Source: Paguma larvata (lineage: Eukaryota > Chordata > Mammalia > Carnivora > Viverridae). From it: a stretch of 64,000 nucleotides of DNA. Numbering within the stretch: position 1 is the first letter of the stretch; every line of letters begins with the position of its first letter. The position numbers and the translations under genes were made by a program. The notes beneath the pieces were generated by a model. It saw nothing but the letters and a program-made list of their open reading frames with translations. It made no database searches and was not told where the DNA came from. The stretch is from assembly GCA_030068075.1 (NCBI GenBank), contig CM057835.1:37623715-37687714 (forward strand), in the 5' to 3' direction. Below are positions 35,482-47,407 of this stretch, in pieces.

Positions 35482-35630
35482 AACACCATCTCATTTATTT
35501 CTCATTTCTGTGCAGCGAGGTATAGGTACTAGTAATATCCTGTTTTTAATGGGGAACCTGAGATTTAGAGAGATGAAATAAATCCTCCAAGATCACATAG
35601 ATAGCAAATGGGGGAGGGGGAATTGAGTTG
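35482..35630 (-). repeat. MIR SINE remnant
   Basis: Antisense MIR: AACACCATCTCATTTATTTC, AGGTATAGGTACTAGTAATA, AATGGGGAACCTGAGATTTA, GAGAGATGAAATAAATCCTC, CAAGATCACATAGATAGCAA. The order matches the core, and the 'ggtcacacagctagtaagtg' element is clear. Confidence 0.85.
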
Positions 35631-36479
35631 GTTAAGTTAAAGATAGCTCTTAGACAAATGCTGACAATTTGTAAAACCTTGAGGCCACATTACATTTCTC
35701 CAGAGTTGATAAAACATTAGAAAATCACTAGGTTTTGTGTTGTATTTTGTTTTTTTTGTTATTTGTTTGTTCGTTTGTTTTATTATTACAAAATTGACCA
35801 GTATTGGGAAGTGTGCAAATTCACATGTGCTAACCCAGGAGAATATGTCTTTGTGTGATGTGGTGTCTATCTGGAGGTCTGTTTCCCTCTGTATTTGGAC
35901 AGAAGGTAGGATAAGAGTGAAAACTGGATAAAGACTGAGCTTGCGTTACATTTCATCATAATTCATTGTGTTTTATAAATATTTGTTGTTGGAGAAAATA
36001 ATATATTCTTTGTTTCCCTATTACTGAACAAATATGGCTCTATGGCAGGAAAAAAATTGGTCTGTCTCATATGTAAGGCATGAGAACCCAGTTTCCTATG
36101 AACTTGGAACATATTTTTTCACAGATATATATTGGTTAATGCTGAGATTATTTTATTATGACTCAAATCATGCGCAAGCAAGACAGAAATAATCTTTAAT
36201 AAATTTATTTTTACAAGTAAAGCACTAGCTTCTATTCTGTAGTTCAGTATTAATAATTTTAGCTTTGTTGAAATTGCTGAATACTTGACTTCTTTATTTA
36301 TAAGAAATAGCAAGTTCATATGATTCAATCTAAGATAAATGAGAATAGGAAACTGAACTATTGGCATAGCCAAGTATTAAAAACCTTGAAGAAAGGAAAT
36401 GAAGAGGAAAGAAAGCCAAAATCCAGTGGATAGTTTGGAAGCAACAATGGTTTATATCAAAAACAAAATTATTTTTGTT

Positions 36480-37758
36480 GCTTGTTTTTAAAATCTACCT
36501 TACTTTTAGAGGAGTTTTACGTTCACAGCAAAATTGACTGGAAGCACAGAAAGTTCCTGTAGACCTCTTGTCTCCACACACAACCTCCCCTGCTATCACT
36601 ATCCCTCACCAGAGTAGTACATTTGTTAAAATTGATGAAACTACATCATTATCACCCAAAAATATGTAGTGTAAATTAGGGATAAATCTTGATGTTGTAT
36701 ATGCTATGGGTTTGGACAAATGTATAATGACCTGTGTTCACCATTATAGTATCATACAGAACACTTTCATTACCTTAAACATCCTTTATGCTCTACCTGT
36801 TCATTCCTGCTCCTCCATGACTCCTGGCAAACTATTCTTTTTACTGTCTTCATAGTTTTGCCTTTTTCAGAAAGTCCTGTAGTTGGGATCAAAACTACAG
36901 CCTTTTCAGACTTTTCTTCCATTTAGTAGTATGCATTTAAGGTTCTTCCATGACTTCTGGTGGTTTGGAAGCTCATTTATATTTTTGCATTGAATAATAT
37001 TCGACTGTCTGGTTGTACCACAGTTTATCCTTTTACCTATGGAAGGACATAATGGTTGCCTCCACGTTTTGTCAATTACGAATACAGCTGCTATAGTAAT
37101 TGGTATAAAGGTTTTGGTGTAGACTAAAATTTTCAACTCATTTGGGTAAATACCAAGGAGTATGATTGCTGGATCATATGGCAAGAGCAGGTTTAGTTTG
37201 GTAAGAAGCTGCAAACTCTTCCAAAGCAGATACAGCATTTTGTATTCCCAAAATGCAACAGTGAATGAGAGTTTCTCTTGCTTCACATCCTTGCCAGCAA
37301 TTTGTGTTGTCAGTGTTTTAGACTTTTCACCATTCTAATAGGTGTGTGTTTGTTTCTCATTTTTGTTTTAATTTGTAATTCCCTAATATTAACATGTGAA
37401 ATTGAATACCTTTTCATATACTTATTTGCTATCTGTATATCTTCTTTGGTGAGGTGCCTGTTCAGACCTTTTGCCCATTTTTTAACTGGGTTGTTAGGTT
37501 TCTTATTGTTGAGTTTTAAGAGTTCTCTGTATATTTTGAATAGTCTTCATCAGATGTGTATTTTGTAAATATTTTCTTCCAGTCTGTGGTTTTTCTTCTC
37601 ATTTTCATGACAGTGCCTTTCACAGAGCAGACATTTTTTTATTTTAATGAAGTCCTGTTTATCAATCATTTTTTCACAGATTATGTCTTTATTATATCTA
37701 AAGAGTCATGGCTATGAGCAAGACCATCTAGGTTTTCTCCTATATTAACTTCTAGGAC
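36480..37758 (-). mobile_element. L1M 3'UTR and ORF2 C-terminal part (antisense)
   Basis: The 3'UTR begins near CTTACTTTTAGAGGAGTTTT and follows the order seen at 11.64 kb (TAGTACATTTGTTAAAATTG; TGGGTTTGGACAAATGTATA). Minus-strand frame 37286-36906 (126 codons) reads like the ORF2 C-terminal region: ...LLWKSLQLLTKLN..., LPYDPAIILLGIYPNELK. It is interrupted at about 37758 by the next L1 3' end, so it continues no further in this form. Confidence 0.9.
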
Positions 37759-38224
37759 TTGTTTTTTTTTTAATTAAAGTATAATCATCATACAATATTA
37801 GGTTAGTTTCAAGTGTACAACAATTTTATACATTACTCAGTGCTCACTATGATATGTGTAGTCACCATCTGTCAACCATACAGTATTTTTACAATACTAT
37901 TAACTATATTCTCCACACTGTACTTTGAATCTCCATGACTTATTTATTCTATAATTGGAACTTAGTACCTCTTAATCCCCTTTCTGTATTTCACCCATCT
38001 TCACCTGCCTACTGGGAACCACCAGTTTTTTCTCTGTATATAAGAGACTGATTGTTCTGTTTTGTTTTGTTTTTGTCTTTCTTTGTCTAAATTATTTCAC
38101 TTAGCATAATACCTTCGGAGCCCTTCTCTGTTATTACCAATGGCAAGACCCTATTCCTTTTTATGGCTGAGTAATATTCCAATGTGCATATTTGTGTGTG
38201 TGTGTGTGTGTGTACACTACATCT
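37759..38224 (-). mobile_element. L1 3' end inserted next to L1M
   Basis: A T run at 37761-37770 (A tail complement) leads into a distinct antisense L1 3'UTR: AATTAAAGTATAATCATCAT, AGGTTAGTTTCAAGTGTACA, CAGTGCTCACTATGATATGT, TAACTATATTCTCCACACTG. ORF2-end sequence follows (AATTATTTCACTTAGCATAA; TGGCTGAGTAATATTCCAAT). It ends in a GT repeat and a C18 tract. Confidence 0.87.
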
Positions 38225-38242
38225 CCCCCCCCCCCCCCCCCC
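38192..38242. repeat. (GT)n followed by C18
   Basis: About 12 GT units at 38193-38214, then ACACTACATCT, then 18 uninterrupted C at 38225-38242. The complement is G18, a strong G-quadruplex candidate. It marks the join between two L1 fragments. Confidence 0.95.
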
Positions 38243-38540
38243 GCTTTGGCTTACTTTTCATTCCCATTATTTACTCATTCAATAACTGGAAGCCTGTATC
38301 TCCCACTCTCCTTTATGCATTTTGTTGCATCCACCTCCACCCACCCCCGTGCAATCATCAATTCTTTCTATTTATAGTTCTGATCTGATTTTTATATATT
38401 TTTAGATTCAGTTAATGAGTGGAATTATATGGTATTTGTATTTTTCAGTCTGATCTCTTTCATATAGCCTAATATCCTCTAGGTCCATTTATGTTGTCTC
38501 ACATGGCAAGATCTCAACCTTTTATATGGCTCTGTAATAT

Positions 38541-38577
38541 TCCTCTGTGTGTGTGTGCGTGTGTGTGTGTGTGTGTT
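38541..38577. repeat. (TG)n microsatellite
   Basis: About 36 bp of TG with one GC interruption, at the usual L1 position of 'attccattgtgtatata'. Confidence 0.93.
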
Positions 38578-39963
38578 AATGTGTACACCACATTTTCCTT
38601 ATCTATTCATCTATTAATGGACATTTAGGTTGCTTCCATCTCTTGGTTATTGTGAATAATACTGCAGTAAGCATAGGAGTGCATATATCTTTTAGGGTTA
38701 GTGTTTTTGTTATGCCTGGGTAAATACCAAATAACAGAATTACTAGAATACATGGTATTTCTGTTTTAAATTTTTTAAAGAAACTCCATATTGTTTTCCA
38801 TAATGGCTGTTCCAATTTATATTCCCACCAACAGCGCACAAATGTTTCTTTTCCTCCACATCCTCACCACCACTTGTTTCTTATCTTCTTGACTCTAGCT
38901 ATTCTAACAGATGTGAGGTGATATCTCATTTTGGTTTTGACTTGGCATTTCCCAGATAATGAGTGATATTGAGCATCTTTTAATGTGTCTGTTGGCCATC
39001 TATATGTCTGAAGAAATGTCTATTCAGGTCTTCTGCCCATTTTTTAGTTGGATTATTCATTTTTGAGGGGTGTTGAGTTTTACATGCTCTTTATATATTT
39101 TGGATACTAACCATTTATCAGATATGTCATTTGCAAATATCTTCTCCCATTCCATAGCTGGCCTTTTAGTTTTGTTGATTGTTTCTTACACTGTGCAGAA
39201 GGTTTTTGTTTTGATAAAATCTCAATAGTTTATTTTTGTTTTTGTTCCTTGCCTCAAGAGACATCTCTAGAAAGTGTTATTATGAACAATGTCATAGAAA
39301 TTAATGCCTGTGTTCTTTTCTAGGATTTTTATAGTTTTAAGTTTCACGTTTGTCTTTACTCCATCTTAACTATTTTTGTGTATGGTGTTAGAAAGCAATC
39401 CAGTTTCATTCTTTATATGTAGCTGTTCAGTTTTCCCAGCTCCCTTTATTGAACAGAACATCTTTTCTCCATTGTGTATTCTTGTTTCCTTTGTCATAGA
39501 TTAGTTGATCCTATAAATGTGGGTTTATTTCTGGGCTCTCTATTCTGTCCCACTGATCTTTGTATCTGTTTTTGCTCCAGTACCATACTGTTTTGACTGC
39601 TATGGGTCGATGTGTAGTATTCTTGAATCTGGAACTGATACATCCGATTTTATTCTTTCTCAGAATCGCTTTGGCTATTTAGGATCTTCTGTGGTTTCAC
39701 ACATGTTTTGGGATTATTCTAGTTCTGTGGACAATGCTGTTGATATTTTGATAGGGATTACCTTGAATATACATATTGCATTGGCTAATATAGATTTTTT
39801 GGGCCAAATTCTCCCAATTCTTGAGCATGTAATATCTTTCCATTTGTTTATGTCATCTTCAATTTCTTTCATGAGTATTTCATTATTTTGAGAGTACAGG
39901 TCTTTCACCTCTTTGGTTAGGTTTATTCCTAGGTATTTTGCGGGGAGAGGTCCATCATAAATG

Positions 39964-40006
39964 GTGCTTTGTTTTGTGTTTTGTTTTGTTTTGTTTTTGT
40001 TTTTAT
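39964..40006. repeat. (TTTTG)n microsatellite
   Basis: Imperfect TTTTG/TTTTTG repeats inside the antisense L1. Confidence 0.88.
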
Positions 40007-40225
40007 TTCACTTTCTGGGATTTGTTGTTAGTGTATAGAAATGCTACCAATTTCTGGGTATTAATTTTGTGTCCTGCCACTTTACTGAATCATTTACCAC
40101 TTTTAGTAGTTTTTGGTGGAGTCTTTAGGATTTCCTATGTATAGTATCATGTCTGTAAATAGTGACAGTCTAACTTCTTCTCTACCAATATGGATCTCTC
40201 TTATTTCTTGTCTGATTGCTGTGGC

Positions 40226-43200
40226 ATACCACATCTTCTTTATGTATTTATCTGTTGATGGACACTTGGGTTGTTTCTTCACATAGGCTAATATAAACAA
40301 TGCTACAATAAACATAGGGGAGCATGTATCTTTTTGAATTAGTGTTTTTGTTTTCTTCAAATGAATACCCAGTAGTGGAATACTGGGTCATATGGTCTTT
40401 CTATTTTTAATTTTTTTTTCTTTTTAGAGAGAGAGAGCATGCAGGGGAGGGGCAGAGAGAGACAGAGAAAGAAGCTTAAGCAGGCTTCACTTTCAGCTTG
40501 GAGCCTGACATGGGACTCAGTCCTATAATCCCAGGATCATCACCTGAGCTGAAATCAAGAGTCAGATGCTCAACCAACTGAGCCACTCTGGCACCCCTCT
40601 ATTTTTAATTTTTTGAGAACCACCACACTGTTTTTCAGAGTGGGTGCATGGATTCACATTCCCGCCAACAGTGCTTGAGGGTTCCCATTCTTTACAGTCT
40701 TGCCAACACTTGTCTCTTTTTGATTCTAGCCATTCTGACTGGTGCAAGGTGATAATCTCATTGTGGTTTTCAATTTGCATTTCCTTGATATTAGCGATAT
40801 TGATCATCTTTTCGTGTGGCATTTGGCCATTTGTATGTCTTCTTTGGAAAAATGTCCATTCATATCCTCTGCCTATTTTTAACTGGATTGTTTGTTTTCG
40901 TGTGTTGAGATTTGTGAGTTCTTTATATATTTGGATATTATCTTTATTGGGTATATCATTTGCAAATAACTTCTACCAATTATTAGGTTCCTTTTTCATT
41001 TTGTTGATGGTTTCCTTTGCAGTGAAAATGCTTATAATTTTGGTATATTCCCAGTGGTTTATTTTTGCTTTCATTTGTCTTGCTTGAAAAAACATATTCA
41101 TAAGTACGTTGCTAAGGGCAATGTTCAAGAGATTACTACTTATGTTTTCTTCTAGAAGTTTTATGGCTTTAGGTCTCATATTTAGGTCTTTAATCCATTT
41201 TGAGTTTATTTTTTGTGTATTGTGTGAGAGAATTGTCCACTTTCATTCTTTTGCATGTATCTATCCAGTTTCCCCAGCACTGTTTATCAAAAAGACTGTC
41301 TTTTTCCCATCGTATATTCTTTCCTCTTATGTCATAGATGAATTGAACATATAAGTGTGGGTTTGTGTCTGGGCTCTCTATCTTCTTCTTTTGATGCCAG
41401 TATTATAGCTTTGTAGTATATGATGAAATCTGAAGTTGTGATACCTTCAGCTTTGTTCTTCTTTCTCAAGATTGCTTTAGCTATTCAAGGTCTTTTGTGC
41501 TTCCATATAAATTTTAGGTTTATTTCCTCTGGGTCTGTGTAAAATGCTATTGGTATTTTAATAGAGATTGCATTGAATCTATGGATTGCTTCGGGTAGTA
41601 TGGATTCTTTAACAATAGTCTTCCAATCCATGAATATGGTATACCTTTCCTTGTGTTTGTGTCATTTTCAATTTTTTTCATCAATATCTTCTAGTTTTCA
41701 AAGTATAGATTTATTACCTCCATGGTAAAATGTGTTCCTAGGTATTTTAATTCTTTGGTGCAATTGTAAATGGCAGTGTTATCTTAATTTATTTCCGTTA
41801 CTTGATTATTAGTGAATAGAAATGCAGTTGATAACTGTATATTATATTTGTCCTGCAACTTTAATGAATTGATTTATCAGTTCTAATCCTTTTTCGGTGG
41901 AGTCTTTAGAGTTTTCTATATATAGTATCAGGGCAGCTAAAAATATTGACAGTTTTACTACTTCTTTACCAATTTGTATGCTTGTCTGATTTCTGCAACT
42001 AAGACTTCCATACTATGTTGAATAAAAGTAGTGAGAGTGGACATCCTTGTTTTGTTCCTGATCTCTAAGGAAAAGCTTTCAGGTTTTGATCATTGAGTAG
42101 GAAGCTAGCTGTGGGTTTTCATATATGACTTTTATTACATTGAATTATGTTCCCTGTAAACCCACTTAGTTGAGAATTTTTATCATGAGTTGATGTTGTA
42201 TTTTCTCAAATGCTTTTCCTGCATCTATTGAGATAATCATATGGTGTTTATCCTTTATTTTGCTATTGTGATGTATCACATTAATTTGTTGAACCAACCT
42301 TGAATAAACAAATAAATCCCACCTGATCATGGTGAATCACTCTTTTAATGTATTGTTGAATTCGGTTTGGTAATAATTTTCTTGAGGGATTTTTATCTAT
42401 GTTCATAAGAAATACTGGCCTGTGGTTTTCTTTTTTTTTAGTATCTTCGTTTTATTTTGGTACCAGTAAATTAATGCTGGTCTTGTAGAATGAATTTGCA
42501 AGTTTTCCTTCCTCTTCTATCTTTTGGGATAGTCTGAGAATATGTATTAACTCTTCTAAAAATTTTTGGTGCAATTTACCTGTGAGTTGTTTTATGGCCT
42601 AACAAGTGATCTATCCTGGAGAATGTTCCATGTGCACTTGAATATGTATTCTTCTTTTGGATGAAATGTTCTGTATATATCTTTAAAGTTCATCTGGTCT
42701 AATGTATCACTCAAAACCACTGTTCCTTTTATTTCTATGTGGATGATTTCCATTGTTGTAAATGGGGTACTGAAGTCTCTACTATCATTGTATTACTGTC
42801 ATTTTCTCCCTCTGTGTCCCTAATATTTGCTTTATGTATTTAGGTGCTTCCTCTGTTGGGTGCATAGATACTAATAAATATTATATCCTATTGTTAGATT
42901 TATCCCTTTTTGTCTATTGCTCTAGCTACTGTTTTTGTTTTAAAGTCTATTTTGTGTTGTATAAGCATCGCTACCTAAGCATTTTTTTTTTAATTCCTTT
43001 GATTTGCATGGTATATATTTTCCTATCCCTTTACTTTCAATCTGTATGTGTCTTTAGGTTTGAAGTGAGTGTCTTGTAGGCAACATATAGATGGACATTT
43101 TTTTTTAATTTTCTCCATTCAGTCGCCCTATATTTTTTAATGAGCATTTAGGACATTTACATTTAAAGGAATTAGTGATAAGTATATAATTACTCCCATT

Positions 43201-44293
43201 TTCTTAGATGTTTCCTGGTTGTATTTGTAATTCTCTGTTCCTTTCTTCTGTTGCTTTCTTCCCTTGTGTTATGATGGCTTTATTTAGTGTTATGCTTGAA
43301 TTCCTTTCTCTTGATTTTTTGGGTACCTATTACAGGTTTTTTACTTGCAATTACCATCAGGTTCATATACAACGTCTTTATGTGTTAGTCTCTATTAAGT
43401 TGATGGTTGCTGAAGTTTGAACATTTTCTAAAAAAACTAAATTTTTACTTTGTCCTCCAGGTTTTATGTATATGGTGTCATATTGTACATCTTTTTATTT
43501 TGTGTATCCCTTAACTAATTTTTGTAGGTACAACTGATTTTACTACTTTAGTGTATTAATCTTCATATTGGCTTTATAAGGGATAAATCTGCTACCTTTA
43601 CTATATGTTTGTTTTCAGCTGTGACATTTTTTTTCCTTCTACACTTCTAGTTAAAGCCTTTTCTTTCAACTCAAAGAAGTGCCTTTAATATTTCTCTTAA
43701 TACTGGTTTTGTGATTATGAATTTCTTTAGTTTATGTTTGTCTTGGAAGCTCTTTATCTTTCCTTCTTTTCTCAATGATAACCTTTCTGGGTAGAGTATT
43801 CTTGGTTGCAAGTTTTCCCTTTCAGCACTTTGAATATATTATGCCACTCCTTTCTAGCCTGAAAAGTTTCTGCTGAAAAAAATCAGCTGAAAGCTTCACA
43901 AGGTGTTTCTTTTATGTAACTGTCTTCTCTTGCTACCTTTAAAATTCTCTTTTTATCATTCTTTTTGCCATTTTAATGATTATGTATCTTGGTGTGGACC
44001 TCCTTGGGTTAACCATATCGAGATCTGTCTGTGCTTACTGTCTGTGTTTTCTTCCTGTATTAGGGAAGTTTTCAGCTATTATTTCTTCAAGCATGTGTTC
44101 TTCTCCCCTCTCTCTCTTCTTTTGGGATTTCTATAATGGAAATGTTGTTTTCTTGATGATGTTGCAGAATTCCTTTAACGAATTTTCATCGTTTATTCTT
44201 TCTTTTTGCTGTTTAGCTTGGTTGCTTCCCATTACCTTGTCACCCAGATCACTAGAAGATTCTTGTTCTTTCTCTAATCTGCCAATGATCTAG
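40226..44293 (-). mobile_element. L1 from ORF2 C-terminus to ORF1 (antisense)
   Basis: Restarts at the ORF2 C-terminal zone (TCTTCTTTATGTATTTATCT; TGATGGACACTTGGGTTGTT). It then runs in order through the thumb (41179-40973 minus: 'MRPKAIKLLEENISSNLLNI...', 'EYTKIISIFTAKETINKM'), RT, linker, endonuclease (about 43.0-43.15 kb) and ORF1 (TTCAGCACTTTGAATATATT; CTTGGTGTGGACCTCCTTGG; TAGGGAAGTTTTCAGCTATT). No 3'UTR and no 5'UTR. Minus-strand frame 40360-40103 crosses the left border in frame with the preceding L1. Confidence 0.92.
40417..40597 (-). mobile_element. Carnivore SINE, older subfamily
   Basis: Antisense, shorter than the young felid type: AGGGGAGGGGCAGAGAGAGA, AGCAGGCTTCACTTTCAGCT, GGAGCCTGACATGGGACTCA, TGAAATCAAGAGTCAGATGC, AACTGAGCCACTCTGGCACC. 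A perfect 17-bp TSD, TCTATTTTTAATTTTTT, lies at 40400-40416 and 40598-40614, so the insertion is precisely inside L1. Confidence 0.95.
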
Positions 44294-44379
44294 AAGTTTA
44301 TACTTTGTGTTTGAGTTTTAGGTCCACGTACCACTTTGAGTTAAGGTGTGTGAAGTGTATAATGCCTGGGTCTAAATTC

Positions 44380-44465
44380 TCATATATATAAAAAAGTATA
44401 TACATATTTATTCTTACATATATATGTACATACATATACACATACACACACATATACATACACGT
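44380..44465. repeat. TA/CATA/CACA mixed microsatellite
   Basis: TATATA, ACATATATATGTACATACAT and CACATACACACACATATACA repeats inside the antisense L1M. Confidence 0.9.
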
Positions 44466-45663
44466 GGATGTCTAGTTGTTCCAGCACCACTTGTTGAAAA
44501 GGCTCTCTTTTCTCTATTGTATTGCCTTTACTCCTTTGTCAGGGATCCATTGACTATATGTGGATCTATTTCTAGACTTGACCTATTCAATTGACCCACT
44601 TATTCTGTCACAAATACTATGGTGTCTTGACTACTGTAGCTTTACAGTAAATATTGAATTCAGGGCATGTTAGTCCTCTGAATTTGTTCTTCAATATTGA
44701 ATTGTCTCTTCTGGGTCCTTTGCCTTTCAATGTAAATTTTAAAATCGGTTTGTTGATTTTCACAAAACAGCTTGGGATTTTGATTGGGACTACACTGAAT
44801 TTCTAGATCAAGTTGGGAAAAACCGACTGCATGACGATATTGAATCTCATCAATGAAGATGTAATATCTCTTTCATTCAGTCCTTTATCAGTTTTGTACT
44901 TTTCCTCATATATCTTATTCACACTGTTACATTTGTACTTAAGTATTGCATTTATTTTAGTGCTAATGTAAATGGTATTGTGCTTTTAATTCTCAATTCT
45001 GCCTCTTCATTGCTAGTATATAGAAAACAAATGACTTTTACATATTAACCTTGTAACATGCAGCTTGCTGTAATCACTAATTAGTTGCAGGAATTTGTTG
45101 GTTGATTCTTTACAAACTTCTACATAGGCAGTCATGTCATCTAACAACAGAGACCATTTTCTTTCTACTTTCTGAATGTGTTTACATTTTTCTTTTCTTG
45201 CCTCATTGCATTAGCCAGGACTTCCATTGTGATACTGAAAAGGAGGGATGAGAGGTGATATCATAGTCTTATTCTTGATCTTATCAGAAAAGCTTCTATT
45301 TTCTCACTCACTATTATGATTTTTGTGGTTAGGTTTTTTTGTAGATGTTCTTTAACAAATTGAAAGTTTCCTTCTATTCCTAGTGTGCTGGAAATTTTAT
45401 CATGAGTGAATGCTGAATTTTGTCAAATGCTTTTCTACAGCTATTGATATGATTGTGTATTTTTCCTATTCTTGTAATTGGTCTGTTCATGTGATGGATT
45501 ACCTTAATTGATTTGTAAATGTTGAACTCACCTTACATATCTGAGATAAATCCAATTTGGTTATGGTATATAATTACTTTTATACATTGTTGGATTTATT
45601 TTGCTTATATTTTATTGAGTATTTTTGCATATGATTATGAGATATATTGATTTGTAGTTTTGT

Positions 45664-46205
45664 CTTTTTTTAAGTTTTTATTTAAATTCCAGTTGGTTAA
45701 CCTAAAATATAACTTTAGTTCCAGGTAAAGAATACAGTGATTCAACACTTGCATACATCACCTGGTGCTCATCGCAAGTGCAGTCCTTAATGGCCTCACC
45801 TGTTTAACGCATCCACCACCCACCTCCCTCCTGATAACTGGATATCAGGGAGTCCTCTTGCCCTGTTAGTGAAAATGCAAACTGGTGCAGCCACTCTTTA
45901 AAACAGTATGGAGTTTCCTCAAAAAGTAAAATACCGAACTACCCTACAGTCCAGCAATCACACTGCTAGGTGTTTACCCAAAGAATATAAAAGTATTAAT
46001 TCAAAGGGATACACGCACCTTAGTGTTTATGGCAGCATTGTCTACAATAGCCGAATTATGAAAATAGCCCAAGGGGCCTATAACTGATGAAGAGATAAAG
46101 GTGTGGTGTGTGTATATAGTGGAGTACTACTCATCCATAAAAAAAATAAGGTAATCTTGCCATTTGCAATGACATGGATGGAGCTAGTGAGTATTATGCT
46201 AAGTG
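45664..46205 (-). mobile_element. L1 3' end with 5' inversion (twin-primed), inside L1M
   Basis: 45664-45845 is antisense L1 3'UTR (TTATTTAAATTCCAGTTGGT; TGATTCAACACTTGCATACA; CACCTGGTGCTCATCGCAAG). At about 45849 the strand reverses: 45850-46205 is sense L1 ORF2 end (GCCCTGTTAGTGAAAATGCA; AACAGTATGGAGTTTCCTCA; CAATGACATGGATGGAGCTA). The host L1M reads ATTGATTTGTAGTTTTGTC before the insertion and GGTTTTGTAATTTTTTAAAT after it, consistent with a TSD around GTTTTGT. Confidence 0.85.
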
Positions 46206-46338
46206 CAGTTTTATCACTTAAAAAAGTTGTGTTTAAAATTTAGTTTTTAATTGGGCTCCATGCCTAATGTGGGGCTTAAACTCATTATCCCAAGATCAAG
46301 ACTTATTTGCTGTACCAATTGAACCAGCCAGGCGCTCC
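46206..46338 (-). mobile_element. Old carnivore SINE, head region
   Basis: Antisense remnant: TTGGGCTCCATGCCTAATGT, GGGGCTTAAACTCATTATCC, CAAGATCAAGACTTATTTGC, AATTGAACCAGCCAGGCGCT. This is the reverse of a tRNA-like head of an older Can-SINE form; its CT-rich part is lost. It lies between the twin-primed L1 and the resumption of the host L1M. Confidence 0.8.
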
Positions 46339-47190
46339 GGTTTTGTAATTTTTTAAATATAGCCTTGGTATTAGCATAATGTTGACCTCATAAAATAAGG
46401 AAGTATTTGGAAGTATTTTCTCTCTTCTGTCTTCTGGAAGTGATTGTAGAAAATTGTTATAATTTCTTTCTAAAATGTTAGAATTTCTGGACATCATGTT
46501 TTCTGTTTTGGAAGGTTATTGATTCAGTTTTTAAAATAGATATAAGTCTATTCAGATTGCGTACTATTTTTTGTGTGAGTATTTCTGGATTGTGTCTTTG
46601 AAGGAATTAGTCCATTTCATATAGGTTATTGACATTGTTGCTATAGAATTGTTTTGTTTTTGTAATATTCCTTGATTATTATTTTGATGTGCATGGGATC
46701 TGTAGTGATTTCCTTGTTTCATTCATGATATTAGTGATTTGTATCTTTTCACCTTTTTTCTTTATTAGCTTGACTATGACTAGAGGTTTACGCATAATAC
46801 TAATCTTTTCCAACTTTTGGTTTTATTGCTTGTTCTCTATTGTTTTCATGTTTTGAATGTCATTGATTTTGTGTGGGTTTTTTTTGCTCTAATTTTTATT
46901 TATTACTAGTTTTGATATAATTTTCTCTTCCACTTTGCGTTTTCTTCAAGTGGAATCTTAGATTATTGACTTTAGATTTTTGTTCTTTTCTAATATGTGT
47001 AGTCAGTGTAATATATAATGTAAACACTTTTTGCTGCATCACATAAATTTGGTCAAATTGTATTTTTATTTTCATTTACTTCAAAGTATTTTCAAATTTC
47101 TTTTGAAATTTTTTCTTTCACTCTTGTATTATTTAGAAATATGTTGTTTAATATCAAAGTATTTTGGTAGTTTTCAGCCATCTTTCTCTT

Positions 47191-47407
47191 TTTAAAAAAT
47201 TTTTTTAACGTTTATTTATTTTTGAGAGACAAAGACTGAATATGAGCAGGGGAAGTTCAGAGAGAGAGGGAGACACAGAATCTGAAGCATGTTCCAGGCT
47301 CTGAGCTGTCAGCACAGAGCCCAATGTGGGGCTCAAACTCACAGACTGTGAGATCATGACCTGATCCGAAGTTGGCCGCTCAACCAACTGAGCCACCCAA
47401 GCACCCC
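47191..47407 (-). mobile_element. Felid tRNA-derived SINE (Can-SINE)
   Basis: Antisense, full length (TTTTTTTAACGTTTATTTAT; GCATGTTCCAGGCTCTGAGC; AACTGAGCCACCCAAGCACC). TSD of 17 bp with one mismatch: TCAGCCATCTTTCTCTT (47174-47190) and TCAGCTATCTTTCTCTT (47408-47424). Inserted into L1M. Confidence 0.96.

Larger units (their letters stand above)
33276..36479. other. Largely unannotated unique DNA with a MIR, a tiny SINE and a small duplication
   Basis: No gene is recognised. Contents I can name are the 23-bp duplication at 34251-34296, the truncated SINE at 34443-34492, an imperfect 12-bp repeat (TTGAGCAGAGAG at 34688 and 34709), an A-rich run near 34915-34929, and the MIR at about 35.48-35.63 kb. 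Confidence 0.5.
38243..40225 (-). mobile_element. L1 3'UTR to RT domain (antisense)
   Basis: Starts within a 3'UTR (CATTCAATAACTGGAAGCCT, TTTCTATTTATAGTTCTGAT) and runs antisense through the ORF2 C-terminal zone to the RT domain. The minus frame 38839-38603 reads MRCWWEYKLEQPLWKTIWSF..., KRWKQPKCPLIDE. The minus frame 39908-39714 reads ...LMKEIEDDINKWKDITCSRI.... It ends at about 40225 without a 5' end, where another L1 begins. Many stops. Confidence 0.92.

Noticed and set aside
39517..39891. 124-codon plus-strand open frame
   Set aside because: Complement of the L1 reverse-transcriptase thumb/palm zone; not a gene.
40644..41087. 147-codon plus-strand open frame with hydrophobic stretches
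   Set aside because: It is the complement of L1 ORF2. The opposite strand carries L1 C-terminal and thumb sequence, so the membrane-like composition is an antisense effect.
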